This document shows, one piece after another, positions 15,805-24,943 of a stretch of DNA of 32,635 bases. Numbering within the stretch: position 1 is the stretch's first letter; each line of letters starts with the position of its first letter. A program made the translations under genes and the position numbers. Source of the DNA: JAKPCT01 sp029553165 (GTDB taxonomy: Bacteria; Bacillota; UBA4882; UBA8346); the NCBI GenBank assembly GCA_035359995.1, contig DAORZT010000030.1, forward strand, positions 1 to 32,635, in the 5' to 3' direction. Below the pieces are notes generated by a model that searched no databases, had not been told where the DNA came from, and saw only the letters and a program-made list of their open reading frames with translations.

Positions 15805-17132
15805 GGGTCAAACGATATGTTGCCGATTCGATCCAGGAAGCAATTGCCCGAGTGAAAAGCGATTTAGGCCGTAATGCAATAATCTTACATACAAAACCTT
15901 TTAAAGAAGGCGGTTTTTTAGGGTTATTTAGTCAACGGCGGGTAGAAGTGATTGCTGCGGTTGATGATGAATCGAAATCGAAAAATCCGCCTGTAAAGAA
16001 AGAAAAAACCACAGTGGCAGGTGGGGCTGCAACGATCACTGAGTCGGAGGTTACCAGTGGACCCATGTTAGCGAAGGCCGAAGCTGCAGTGGCAGCATCC
16101 GCGGCGGGATTAAAGACTGTCTCGTCAGGCTCACCTTCATTGGAAGCCCCACTGGCTGATTCACTAGAGTCATCTGCGGTTATAACCCCTACTAAAGCAG
16201 CTCCTTCAGTTTTGACAGTTCCAAATAAAACTGCAGTGAGTCAGGAAGAGTTCAAATCGTTACGCGATGAGATTGCTGAAATGAAGGACTTAATTCGGCA
16301 AGTAGCAACTAAACCGCTTGTAGTTGCGTCGGCAACCAAAGATCCAATAGTTGCGGAACTGGAAGACCGACTGTTAAATTTGGGGATCATTCCTGAATTG
16401 GTTGAATACCTAATTGAGCAGATGCCGGAGAAGTTTTTAAATGATAATGTTCCGCTTCAGGAACGATTAAATTATTGCCGCCAACTATTGGAAGCCAATA
16501 TTATGTTTTCGGAACCAATTAAAGCTGATGGCAGTAAACAGGAGATAATTGCACTGATCGGTCCGACCGGTGTTGGTAAAACGACGACGATTGCTAAGCT
16601 TGCCGCCAATTATAGTTTGTTTGAGAAAAGAAAGGTTGGTTTAATTACCATTGATACTTATCGAATTGCGGCGGTTGAACATTTAAAAACTTATGGCGAT
16701 ATTATGAATTTACCGGTAGAAGTAGTCTATACTCCGGCAGACATGAATCAGGCAATCAAAAATCTGCATGAATGTGATCTGATTATGATTGATACTGCCG
16801 GCCGGAGTCCGCATAATCAAAAGATGATGGAGGAGTTAAGAAAATTTGTCAGTCATGCTGATATTAATCAAATTTTATTAGTGATCAGTGCGACGACGCA
16901 ATTACGTGACATGATCAATATTGAAGAAAAATTTGCCCGAATTGCCTATACTCATTTGGTTTTTACCAAATTAGACGAAACAAGTTGTTTAGGTCCAATA
17001 ACCGGATTGGCCTGGAAAGTTAAACGGCCAATATCGTATTTAACTGTCGGACAGAATGTTCCGGATGATATTGAGGTAGCAACTCCAGATAAATTAATTG
17101 CTCGCTTATTTGAGGAGTCACAACATGGTTGA
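15801..17132 (+). CDS. flhF: flagellar placement GTPase FlhF
   Basis: FlhF is an SRP-type GTPase that sets where flagella form. The 443-residue protein has an N-terminal B-like region (residues 1-55), an Ala/Ser/Lys/Pro-rich linker (about 56-150), and an NG domain with the P-loop GPTGVGKTTT at 254-263, then DTYRIAAVEHLKTYG, DTAGRSPHN and TKLDETS. All nucleotide-binding elements look intact. The start overlaps the flhA stop by 4 bases, and the end overlaps flhG by 8 bases, so FlhF and its activator FlhG are coupled. Confidence 0.95.
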   Translation: MRVKRYVADSIQEAIARVKSDLGRNAIILHTKPFKEGGFLGLFSQRRVEVIAAVDDESKSKNPPVKKEKTTVAGGAATITESEVTSGPMLAKAEAAVAASAAGLKTVSSGSPSLEAPLADSLESSAVITPTKAAPSVLTVPNKTAVSQEEFKSLRDEIAEMKDLIRQVATKPLVVASATKDPIVAELEDRLLNLGIIPELVEYLIEQMPEKFLNDNVPLQERLNYCRQLLEANIMFSEPIKADGSKQEIIALIGPTGVGKTTTIAKLAANYSLFEKRKVGLITIDTYRIAAVEHLKTYGDIMNLPVEVVYTPADMNQAIKNLHECDLIMIDTAGRSPHNQKMMEELRKFVSHADINQILLVISATTQLRDMINIEEKFARIAYTHLVFTKLDETSCLGPITGLAWKVKRPISYLTVGQNVPDDIEVATPDKLIARLFEESQHG

Positions 17133-17979
17133 TCAAGCAGAACGTCTTAGAGAAATTGTAAAAAGAAATAAAACAACCAACTCCTCGCGGGTTATTGCAA
17201 TTACCAGTGGGAAAGGCGGAGTTGGAAAAACAAATTTAGCAGTAAACTTAAGTCTGGCTCTGATCAAATTAGGTTCAAGAGTGCTTTTGGTAGATGCCGA
17301 CTTAGGACTGGCTAATGTTGATGTGATGTTAGGATTGGTACCTCGCTATAATTTGGGCCAGGTAATAACCGGTCAATGCAACATCAATGAGATTATTACT
17401 GTTGGGCCTTTAGGTTTACGGATTATTGCGAGTGGTTCAGCTGACTATAAAATGGCTAATTTATCCGATCGAAGCATCGATTTTTGCTTGAAGCAGTTAA
17501 ATGATATTGAGAAAGATACCGATATAATGATTGTGGATACCGGAGCCGGAATTTCCCGGAATGTACTTAAATTTGTTTTAGCTGCCGGTGAAGCAATTGT
17601 TGTTACAACACCCGAACCGACAGCGATTACTGATGCTTATGGTGTTATTAAAGTGATTGCTAATTCAAATCCGAAGACTCCGATTTGGTTAGTGGTCAAT
17701 ATGGTTAAAGATGAAGATGAAGGGCAACAGGTAGTTGAACGCCTGCAAGCCGTCTGCAATAAGTTCTTGGGGATCGAATTGATTAACATCGGTTTTATTC
17801 CATTTGATAATCAAGTTTCAAAAGCAGTTAAAGAACAACAACCGTTTTTGATTGGCAAACCGCGTTCAGTGGCAGCGCAACAAGTGACCCAGGTGGCCAA
17901 GAACTTGATGAACCGTTCTGCCAATAATATCGGGACCCAGACGTTTTTCCAACGTCTCTTTGGAGGGAATTTTAACTAA
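17125..17979 (+). CDS. flhG: flagellar number regulator FlhG (MinD-like ATPase)
   Basis: FlhG (YlxH in Bacillus) controls flagellar number and stimulates FlhF GTPase. The 284-residue protein begins MVDQAERLREIV, the DQAxxLR activator helix, then the deviant Walker A SGKGGVGKTN at 28-37, VDADLGLANVDVMLG, and DTGAGISRNV (Walker B region). The ATG at 17125 follows GAGGAG at 17113-17116; an in-frame extension upstream has no support. The C-terminus should form the membrane-binding helix (residues about 262-284). In Bacillus subtilis cheB follows; here it does not. Confidence 0.94.
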   Translation: MVDQAERLREIVKRNKTTNSSRVIAITSGKGGVGKTNLAVNLSLALIKLGSRVLLVDADLGLANVDVMLGLVPRYNLGQVITGQCNINEIITVGPLGLRIIASGSADYKMANLSDRSIDFCLKQLNDIEKDTDIMIVDTGAGISRNVLKFVLAAGEAIVVTTPEPTAITDAYGVIKVIANSNPKTPIWLVVNMVKDEDEGQQVVERLQAVCNKFLGIELINIGFIPFDNQVSKAVKEQQPFLIGKPRSVAAQQVTQVAKNLMNRSANNIGTQTFFQRLFGGNFN

Positions 17980-18095
17980 TTTAAGCAGAAAAAGCTGAAA
18001 TATCAAGCAAAAAAAGATTAAGCTGTTAGATTTTATTAAATGTATGCAGGAATTAGTAATAATAAGTCTAATTTTTAATCATAGGAGGTGCGATG

Positions 18096-20045
18096 ATGGA
18101 TATATCCCAATACTTAAATGTGTTTATGGATGAATGTCGAGAACACCTTCAGACATTAAACCAAGTATTATTGGAACTAGAACATAATCCGGATAATTCA
18201 TCCTTACTTGACCAAATATTTAGGGCAGCGCATACCTTAAAAGGCGCTTCTGCAACAATGGGTTTTAACAAGATGGCCAACCTGACCCATGCAATGGAAG
18301 ATGTTTTAAGCAAACTCCGTTCTAAGGAAGTAAATGTTACCCCGGAAATTGTTAATATTTTATTTGAAGCGGTTGATCTGCTGGAATCCTTGGCCAACAG
18401 CATTGCCAGTGGCAAAGAAGAAGATATCGAAATTAACGGTATTGTTCAGTCATTAAGAGCATTAACCGTTATGCAGCCTACTCCTATTTCCGCGCAACCG
18501 GAGCGAAGGACTAATCTGCAGTTACGTTATACTGAAATAGAAAAGGAGCCAATCGTACAAGCTCTAAAAGAGGGGACCAAACTGTATCATATTGAGGTAA
18601 CCCTTTCTGAGAACTGTCTGTTAAAAGGTGTCCGTGTCTTTATGGTTTTACGGGAGATCGAAAAGTTTGGTATTATTGTAAAAAGTGCACCTACTTTGAA
18701 AGATTTAGAAGATGAGAAATTTGATTTTCGGTTTGTCTTGGGTGTGCTTTCGTCAAGTGCCGTTGAGGAAATTGTTAATCCAATCTCCAATATTGTTGAA
18801 GTAGAGAAGGTAGTTTGTGAAGAGATTGAATTGAATAATATTCCAATCGAGAAGCGAATTCAGACTGTAGAGAGTGAAGATCGGTCGAAGATCAGCAGTG
18901 TTCAAACAGTCCGGGTGGATATTAAAAAGTTAGATGTTCTAATGAACTTGGTTGCAGAGTTGGTTATCAGCCGTTCGCGGTTGGAATCAATCAGTGCTGC
19001 CATTCAAAATAAACAGCTTGATGAAGTGTTGGAACAAGTAGGAAGATTGACCTTAGAACTGCGGGATAATGTTTTTAAAGCCAGAATGGTGCCCGTCGAG
19101 ACGGTTTTTTCAAGATTTCCCCGCTTGATTCGTGATTTATCGCGCGAATTGAAGAAAGAAATCGATCTGGAAATCTATGGCGGAGAGACTGAACTGGACC
19201 GTACGGTTATTGATGAAATTGGCGATCCTTTGGTGCATATCATCAGAAATGCAGCCGATCATGGTATTGAGTCAGCCGAAGAACGCCTTCAAAAAAATAA
19301 ACCTGAGAAAGGTAAAATAATCTTAAAAGCCTATCAGGAAGGTAATGGAGTAGTAATTAAAATTATTGATGATGGTCGTGGCTTTGATATTGAACGAGTA
19401 AAGGAGAAGGCAGTAAGTCAAGGTTTGGTTTCAAGAGAAGCTTTAGCATTGATGAAAGATGAAGAGATTTTGGAATTTACTTTCCTGCCTGGTTTTTCAA
19501 CTGCCAAACAAATTACCGAAGTATCCGGCCGCGGTGTTGGGATGGATGTTGTCAAAACCAAAGTAAACGCACTGGGTGGTTTTATTAAAATTAACTCCAA
19601 GTTTGGCGAAGGCACGACGATCGAAATCAGATTGCCGTTAACGTTAGCAATTATCCAAACTTTAATGGTGCAATTGGGAAATGAAGTTTATGCGATACCT
19701 TCTGGATATATTGATCAGATTATCAGTATCAATAAGAAGGATATCAAACAGGTGCGCCAACAAGATGTATTTACGCTTCGTGGTGAAATAGTGCCTTTGA
19801 TCCGGCTCCAACATGTCCTTGATACTCCAGGCGCTCTCAATGAGAGTTTTGAGGAACTTGATGTTGTTGTCTTAAAAACTGGTGACCGGTTAGTAGGTTG
19901 CGTAGTTGACGGTTTAATGAAACAACAGGATGTCGTAATTAAGTCCTTAGGAGATTATCTGGGAACAGTAAAGGGGATTGCCGGAGCTACGATCTTAGGT
20001 AATGGAAAGGTCGCATTGATCATTGACATTCGGGCAGTAGCTTAA
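18096..20045 (+). CDS. cheA: chemotaxis histidine kinase CheA
   Basis: CheA receives receptor signals and phosphorylates CheY. The 649-residue protein has an HPt domain with the phosphorylated His46 (AAHTLKGASATMGF), a P2-like region at about 150-250, a dimer domain with VDIKKLDVLMNLVAELVISR, the ATPase domain with the N box HIIRNAADHGIE, DDGRGFD and GRGVGMDVVK, and a C-terminal CheW-like P5 domain. GGAGGTG stands 7 bases before ATG 18096; ATG 18093 is also possible. The 116-base gap before it has no clear terminator. Cheb is not encoded beside it. All kinase motifs look intact. Confidence 0.95.
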   Translation: MDISQYLNVFMDECREHLQTLNQVLLELEHNPDNSSLLDQIFRAAHTLKGASATMGFNKMANLTHAMEDVLSKLRSKEVNVTPEIVNILFEAVDLLESLANSIASGKEEDIEINGIVQSLRALTVMQPTPISAQPERRTNLQLRYTEIEKEPIVQALKEGTKLYHIEVTLSENCLLKGVRVFMVLREIEKFGIIVKSAPTLKDLEDEKFDFRFVLGVLSSSAVEEIVNPISNIVEVEKVVCEEIELNNIPIEKRIQTVESEDRSKISSVQTVRVDIKKLDVLMNLVAELVISRSRLESISAAIQNKQLDEVLEQVGRLTLELRDNVFKARMVPVETVFSRFPRLIRDLSRELKKEIDLEIYGGETELDRTVIDEIGDPLVHIIRNAADHGIESAEERLQKNKPEKGKIILKAYQEGNGVVIKIIDDGRGFDIERVKEKAVSQGLVSREALALMKDEEILEFTFLPGFSTAKQITEVSGRGVGMDVVKTKVNALGGFIKINSKFGEGTTIEIRLPLTLAIIQTLMVQLGNEVYAIPSGYIDQIISINKKDIKQVRQQDVFTLRGEIVPLIRLQHVLDTPGALNESFEELDVVVLKTGDRLVGCVVDGLMKQQDVVIKSLGDYLGTVKGIAGATILGNGKVALIIDIRAVA

Positions 20046-20140
20046 ATTGTGGTTTAGAACAATACTTAAGTTGAATTTGGGCAATTTTATTAAAATAGGA
20101 TACCTTTATGGATTCTGGTAAGAAGGAGGTAGTCAGTTAG

Positions 20141-20629
20141 ATGGGTGACAATAATAAAAAGGTTGAAGATTCAAAACAGTTGTTAATTTTTAAACTTGGT
20201 GAAGAGGAGTTTGGAGTAGATATTCTCCAAGTGAAGATCATTGAAAAACTGGATCAGGAGATTACCAGGGTACCGAAAGCGCCGGTATTTGTTGAGGGAG
20301 TAATCAATCTCCGCGGTGATATCATTCCCATTGTTGATCTCCGGAAACGGTTTGGCCTTACAACACGACCGTTGGGTTATGATACCAGGGTTATCATTGT
20401 AGAGATTAATAACAGTCAGGTTGGGATGATGGTTGATTCTGTTTCTGAAGTTTTACGGATCGATGCTGCTGATGTTGAAGAAGCACCGAAGATCACTAAA
20501 GGTGTCGATGCTGTGTATATCAATGGCGTTGCCAAGACGAATGACCGTCTGATCATCATTTTGAATTTAGACCGGGCATTATCAGCTGAGGAAGCTAAAG
20601 AATTAAAAGAGATGAATATGAATGCTTAA
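20141..20629 (+). CDS. cheW: chemotaxis coupling protein CheW
   Basis: CheW links CheA to the chemoreceptors. The 162-residue protein is a single CheW domain with FKLGEEEFGVDILQVKIIEK, VEGVINLRGDIIPIVDLRKR and VSEVLRI at the expected places. The N-terminal nine residues are polar and the C-terminus extends to a short Lys/Glu/Met tail. AGAAGGAGG lies 12 bases before the ATG. It sits between cheA and cheC, as in Bacillus. Confidence 0.94.
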   Translation: MGDNNKKVEDSKQLLIFKLGEEEFGVDILQVKIIEKLDQEITRVPKAPVFVEGVINLRGDIIPIVDLRKRFGLTTRPLGYDTRVIIVEINNSQVGMMVDSVSEVLRIDAADVEEAPKITKGVDAVYINGVAKTNDRLIIILNLDRALSAEEAKELKEMNMNA

Positions 20630-20658
20630 TACTTAAAATTAGTTACCAGGGGGCCAAA

Positions 20659-21270
20659 ATGAAGATTGAAGACCTTAATTCGACTCAATTGGATGTTTTA
20701 AAAGAGATTGGAAATATTGGTTCTGGGCATGCTGCTACAGCATTATCTCAATTATTACTGGATAAAATTGAGATGACTGTTCCCAATGTTAAAATCTTAC
20801 CTTTGGAGGAAGTCAGTAATTATCTCGGTGGCGCAGAAGAACTTGTAGTAGGAATTTATATGAAGGTCTTCGGTGATGCTCCTGGTAAATTAATGTATAT
20901 CTTTAAAAACGGTGATGCTCAAAAATTAGTCAATATGGTGGCTGACAGTAATTTACTCGAAATGGAGCATTATCAAGATTACGAACAATCAGTATTAGAA
21001 GAGATCAGTAATATCATGACCGGAGCTTATTTGAATGCTCTTACCAAATTAACTAATCTGACAATGCTTTCTTCGGTTCCTGCCTATTCATGTGATATGG
21101 CCGGAGCGATCATTAATTCCGCACTACTAGACTTAGGAATGCTGGGAGAATATGCTTTGTTAATTGAAACTCGGTTTAGTACCACTACCCAGCAATTAGA
21201 TGGGGATTTCTTCTTGATTCCGGACCCTGGGGCTTTAGAGGTAATTTTAGAGGCTCTTGGAGTTGAGTGA
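20659..21270 (+). CDS. cheC: CheY-P phosphatase CheC
   Basis: CheC dephosphorylates CheY-P and binds CheD during adaptation. The 203-residue protein has the two active-site pairs: Glu16/Asn19 in LKEIGNIGSGHAATAL, and Glu115/Asn118 in LEEISNIMTGAYLNAL. There is no switch (SpoA) domain, which separates it from FliY. GGGGGCC is a moderate ribosome site. The stop TGA shares its last base with the cheD ATG (TGATG). Confidence 0.94.
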   Translation: MKIEDLNSTQLDVLKEIGNIGSGHAATALSQLLLDKIEMTVPNVKILPLEEVSNYLGGAEELVVGIYMKVFGDAPGKLMYIFKNGDAQKLVNMVADSNLLEMEHYQDYEQSVLEEISNIMTGAYLNALTKLTNLTMLSSVPAYSCDMAGAIINSALLDLGMLGEYALLIETRFSTTTQQLDGDFFLIPDPGALEVILEALGVE

Positions 21271-21758
21271 TGTTTATTAACGCAATTCAAATTGGTATGG
21301 CAGATTATAAAGTTGCTAAGACCCCTGAGAAATTGGCGACAATAGGTTTAGGATCCTGTGTTGCAATCTGTGTTTATGATTTTGAAAATAAAACAGGTGG
21401 TTTAGCTCATGTGATGTTGCCTGACAGTACCATTGCCAAAGAGGTAAAAAATCCGGCAAAATTTGCTGATACTGCTGTTCCAATGTTGCTTGATGAGATG
21501 GGGAAATTGGGTAGTTTGCGCAGAAATATTCATATAAAAATTGCTGGCGGCGCTCATATGTTTTCATTTAAAACCCGCGAGAATGTTTTGAATATAGGGG
21601 CAAGAAATGTAGAAATAATTGAAAGGATCTGTAAACAAGAAGGTATTAATATTATAGCTAAAGATGTTGGTGGAAATTGTGGTCGTAGTGTTTTGTTTGA
21701 TTTAGCAACCGGGATTGTCTATGTTAAGACAATCAACCAAGGAGTGGCTGAGATTTAA
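21270..21758 (+). CDS. cheD: chemoreceptor deamidase CheD
   Basis: CheD deamidates glutamines on chemoreceptors and is held in check by CheC. The 162-residue protein has the catalytic set Cys30 (GLGSCVAICVYD), His47 (GLAHVMLPDS) and Thr24, spaced as in Thermotoga CheD. AHMFSFKTRENVLNIGARN and DVGGNCGRSVLFD also fit the family. ATG 21270 has GGAG at 7-base spacing; a GTG at 21267 is less well placed. It is coupled to cheC. Confidence 0.94.
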   Translation: MFINAIQIGMADYKVAKTPEKLATIGLGSCVAICVYDFENKTGGLAHVMLPDSTIAKEVKNPAKFADTAVPMLLDEMGKLGSLRRNIHIKIAGGAHMFSFKTRENVLNIGARNVEIIERICKQEGINIIAKDVGGNCGRSVLFDLATGIVYVKTINQGVAEI

Positions 21759-21778
21759 TAACTTATTGATCATTAATT

Positions 21779-21807
21779 TTGATTTAAAAAGTTTCTGTTC
21801 CTATATA
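21779..21807 (+). promoter_or_regulatory. SigA-type promoter candidate before sigD
   Basis: TTGATT (21779-21784), a 17-base spacer, then TATATA (21802-21807). Spacing is ideal for the housekeeping sigma factor. It lies 65 bases before the sigD ATG in a 114-base gap and could give sigD transcription independent of the upstream operon. Confidence 0.5.
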
Positions 21808-21872
21808 ACAACATATGAGTTCAAGGATGAATTATTTTGACCAATGGAGGGTAATAAACTAGGAGGTTAGCC

Positions 21873-22667
21873 ATGTCAGTCGGCAAAACTATTCAAACAG
21901 AAGATGTGTTATGGCAAAATTATTTAGCTACGAAGTCTCCGGCCGCAAGAGAAGCTATAATACTTCGTTATGCTCCATTGGTAAAGTATGTTGCAGGTCG
22001 TCTCGCAATCGGTTTTCCTGCTAATGTTGAATTTGATGACTTGGTCAGTCATGGAGTATTTGGTTTAATGGATGCGATTGAAAAATTCGATCCAACCCGG
22101 AATATCAAATTTGAAACATATGCAATTGCCAGGATTCGGGGAGCGATTTTAGACGGGTTGCGAAGCAATGATTGGGTTCCCCGTTCGGTCCGGCAAAAAG
22201 CACGTGAGTTGGAACGGACCTGTGCCGATTTGGAGAATAAATTAGGACGTTCAGCGACTGATCAGGAGATCAGTGAGGCGCTTGATGTCAGTTTGCATGA
22301 GTTTTATCAACTGCTGTCAGAAGTAAGTTGTACAACCTTAAGCTCTTTAGATGAATTATGGACAATTAATTCCAACGAAGAAGACTCAGTAAGGGTTTTA
22401 GACTTGATCCGCAATGATGATAGTAAAGATCCATTATTACATGTTGAATTAGAGGAGATCAGGACTACTTTAGGGAATGCAATTGACTGTTTGCCGGAAC
22501 GGGAACGAATGGTAGTAGTGCTTTATTATTATGAAGGATTGACTTTGAAAGAAATTGGTGAAATCATGGAGATCTCCGAATCACGTGTATCGCAGATACA
22601 TACCAAAGCAATCTTTAGATTACGGGGACGTTTAAACAGATGGCATAAATCAACAACGGAGGTATAG
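21873..22667 (+). CDS. sigD: flagellar RNA polymerase sigma factor SigD (FliA)
   Basis: SigD (sigma-28) directs transcription of late flagellar, motility and chemotaxis genes. The 264-residue protein has region 2 (YAPLVKYVAGRLA, then FDDLVSHGVFGLMDAIEKFD and FETYAIARIRGAILDGLR), region 3 (VPRSVRQKARELE), and region 4 with a helix-turn-helix LTLKEIGEIMEISESRVSQI. The combination ARIRGAILDGLR is characteristic of FliA/SigD rather than SigA. CTAGGAGGTTAGCC precedes the ATG. The next gene starts 1 base after its stop. Candidate target promoters lie at 409-436 and 13679-13705. Confidence 0.95.
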   Translation: MSVGKTIQTEDVLWQNYLATKSPAAREAIILRYAPLVKYVAGRLAIGFPANVEFDDLVSHGVFGLMDAIEKFDPTRNIKFETYAIARIRGAILDGLRSNDWVPRSVRQKARELERTCADLENKLGRSATDQEISEALDVSLHEFYQLLSEVSCTTLSSLDELWTINSNEEDSVRVLDLIRNDDSKDPLLHVELEEIRTTLGNAIDCLPERERMVVVLYYYEGLTLKEIGEIMEISESRVSQIHTKAIFRLRGRLNRWHKSTTEV

Positions 22668-22668
22668 T

Positions 22669-24078
22669 ATGCCTGAACAAGGTTCCAATGAACTTCTTAT
22701 TAAAGATGGCAAGGTGCGGGTGCAAATTTCTGCAGATCGAATGGAGGCTTATTTGGTGCTTGAGCCTCCTGTAGGTGATGGGAAATGGCCAACCAAAGAA
22801 GACGCATTATTGGTGCTGCAGTCCGAGAATGTTGTCTTTGGAATTATTGATGGCGCTGTTGAAGAAGCTATTCGGACCCGTAGTACCGAACCTTATTTGA
22901 TAGCGAAGGGTAAAGCTCCAATACCGGGAAAAGATGCGGAACTAAAGTTTTTATTTGGTTCGGGTGACGCTGATACTCCGTTTCAGGAGGATCAGTTTGG
23001 AAGGGTTGACTACCGTAACATCAATACCGTTGAGAATGTGAGGACCGGACAAGTCTTGCTGGAAAAGATCCCGGCTACTGCGGGTGAACCCGGATACAAT
23101 GTTCATGGCCGTCAGTTAGCTCCGGTCCGGGGTAAAGATAAAATTATTCAATTAGGAAATAATGTTACTTGGGATGAACAGAATCTTAAAGTGATTTCCA
23201 AAATTGATGGAGAGCCATCATTCTCGTTAAACAAGTTAAATGTTTATCCGATTCATGAAGTTAATGGCGATGTAAATTTTAAATCAGGGAATATTTCGTT
23301 TTTAGGCAGCGTAATTGTCCGTGGTAATGTTGACAGTGGTTTTAAAGTTGAAGCTGATGGTGATATTACTATTCATGGAACGGTTGAAGCTGCCGATATT
23401 AAAGCTGGAGGGAACATAACCATCTATGGCGGTGTTTCCGGGCTGGATAAATCGGAAATCTATTGCGGCGGAAATCTCACCGCTAAATATATTGAACATG
23501 CTACGCTCACCTGTGGCGGTAGTGTTGTGGTTAAAGAAGCAATCATGCATTGTCAGGTTAACGCGGATCAAAAGATCATTGTTGATCTGGGAAAAGGGTT
23601 GATCGTTGGCGGAGTGCTTCGTGCCGGTGATGAAATTGCAGCGAAAGTAATCGGTTCTAAATTTGGGACAGTAACCGAACTGGAAGTAGGAGTCAAACCC
23701 AAAACAAAGATTGAGTATCAAGAGTTGGAAACCAAGATTCATAATTTAAAGCTTGATTCGGATAAGGTTGAAAAAGCCTTATCGATGTTGGAACGTCTCC
23801 CTTATCTGCCACCAGATAAACAGGAGATGAAACAAACCCTCGTCAAAACATCATATGTTCTTAAAGGACAGATAGCGGAGGCGGAGGCGCGACGTAAAGC
23901 GATATTGGAAGATATGGTCGTGCTTTCAAAAGAAAAGGCCCGGGTTAAAGTGAAAGATACAATTTTTCCCGGTGTCCGAATCAGTATTGGCAAGGCAACT
24001 TCAATAATCAAAGATGAGATGAAGTTTTTGATATTGCAATACAGTGATGGGGAAATTCAAATCCAACCCTATAAATGA
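22669..24078 (+). CDS. DUF342/FapA-family protein
   Basis: The 469-residue protein belongs to the DUF342 family (FapA-like), whose members occur beside flagellar and polar development genes; the molecular role is poorly known. The N-terminal region (about 1-180) includes GIIDGAVEEAI and a conserved ATAGEPGYNVHGRQL. A repetitive beta-helix-like part (about 185-345) has spaced glycines (NISFLGSVIVRGNVDSG, GDITIHGTVEAADIKAGGNI). A coiled-coil segment follows at about 345-425. No signal or membrane segment is seen. It follows sigD by 1 base with GGAGG, so it is very likely made with SigD. Confidence 0.85.
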   Translation: MPEQGSNELLIKDGKVRVQISADRMEAYLVLEPPVGDGKWPTKEDALLVLQSENVVFGIIDGAVEEAIRTRSTEPYLIAKGKAPIPGKDAELKFLFGSGDADTPFQEDQFGRVDYRNINTVENVRTGQVLLEKIPATAGEPGYNVHGRQLAPVRGKDKIIQLGNNVTWDEQNLKVISKIDGEPSFSLNKLNVYPIHEVNGDVNFKSGNISFLGSVIVRGNVDSGFKVEADGDITIHGTVEAADIKAGGNITIYGGVSGLDKSEIYCGGNLTAKYIEHATLTCGGSVVVKEAIMHCQVNADQKIIVDLGKGLIVGGVLRAGDEIAAKVIGSKFGTVTELEVGVKPKTKIEYQELETKIHNLKLDSDKVEKALSMLERLPYLPPDKQEMKQTLVKTSYVLKGQIAEAEARRKAILEDMVVLSKEKARVKVKDTIFPGVRISIGKATSIIKDEMKFLILQYSDGEIQIQPYK

Positions 24079-24095
24079 TAGGGAGGAGGATTCAA

Positions 24096-24434
24096 ATGTT
24101 AAAGCCAATCGATCTTCAATCAATGCTTCCCCATTCTTTAAATGTGCAGCGAATTCAGGAATTGCAGAATAATCGGACAGTGGTTGAACAGCAACAATTC
24201 TCAAAGGAACTGTTGCAGCAGGTTCAAACACGCCAAAATCAGGTGCCAAAGAATGAAGCAACCATCCGAAACAATCAAATTCGCAATAATGAATCTAATG
24301 AAGGACGTAAACGGCAGTTGAAATACCGGCGCACTCTTCAAAAGAACGAGGATAGTAAAGAAAAAGCGGAAGAAACAACTAAACCGAAAAAGCTTGATGA
24401 ACAACGGGGTAATCATATAGATGTTAAGGTCTGA
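24096..24434 (+). CDS. conserved small flagellar-locus protein, function unknown
   Basis: I do not recognise a named function. The 112-residue protein starts MLKPIDLQSMLPHSLNVQR, then a Gln-rich helix (QNNRTVVEQQQFSKELLQQV) and a long highly charged, Asn/Gln/Lys/Glu-rich tail with no hydrophobic core. My recollection is that similar proteins with an N-terminal PxELQ or PIDLQ motif occur between DUF342 and SwrB-like genes in other Bacillota. ATG 24096 is chosen because GGGAGGAGG lies just upstream; a longer reading from 24075 lacks such a site. It is probably cytoplasmic and mostly disordered. Confidence 0.65.
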   Translation: MLKPIDLQSMLPHSLNVQRIQELQNNRTVVEQQQFSKELLQQVQTRQNQVPKNEATIRNNQIRNNESNEGRKRQLKYRRTLQKNEDSKEKAEETTKPKKLDEQRGNHIDVKV

Positions 24435-24454
24435 GCTAAATGGAGGCGAATTTA

Positions 24455-24931
24455 GTGGGGAAAGGTAGTTTTTTACTCCTAATGGTACTGAATTTTGCCT
24501 TTATTTTATTGTTGTTTTATTTAATGCGACGTAATCTGGAGAAAAGACTGAGTAAAATCCGGACCGAGATTGAAGAACTTGAAGATCTGGCAGTGGCAAT
24601 CATCGAAGAATTACAAGAAAATATTGGAATTGAAAACAACAGTTCAAAACCTGAGAAATCATTGCCGGTTAAGAATCAAAGTTTTGAATCCAATCAACAA
24701 AACATAGAGACAAAAATTGATTTACATTCTGAAACAACTGTTTTGATACCTGAAACGACAGATACCAATCTTACCGAATCAGCAACCGAAAAGCCGGAAT
24801 TTAGAGAACCAAGGCATCAGCAAATTTTAGAGTTGTCGGAACGAGGATTGGTTGCTGAAGAGATTGCCCGTAGTTTAAATATTGGCCTAGGTGAAGTTAA
24901 GTTGGTACTTGGATTATATAAAAGGAGTTAA
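24455..24931 (+). CDS. SwrB-like membrane protein with C-terminal helix-turn-helix
   Basis: SwrB (YlxL) of Bacillus subtilis promotes flagellar export maturation and SigD activity and lies just after sigD. This 158-residue protein has the same layout: one N-terminal membrane segment (LLLMVLNFAFILLLFYLM), a charged coiled coil, a low-complexity linker, and a short C-terminal domain HQQILELSERGLVAEEIARSL followed by GEVKLVLGLYKR. The GTG at 24455 has GGAGG 8 bases upstream; an ATG at 24440 overlaps that site. Assignment rests on layout and context, and DUF6115-type is an equal alternative. Confidence 0.6.
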   Translation: MGKGSFLLLMVLNFAFILLLFYLMRRNLEKRLSKIRTEIEELEDLAVAIIEELQENIGIENNSSKPEKSLPVKNQSFESNQQNIETKIDLHSETTVLIPETTDTNLTESATEKPEFREPRHQQILELSERGLVAEEIARSLNIGLGEVKLVLGLYKRS

Positions 24932-24943
24932 TAATGTGCATCT

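Noticed and set aside
23302..23742. 146-residue minus-strand reading
   Set aside because: It is antisense to the DUF342 beta-helix region and shows no recognisable domain.
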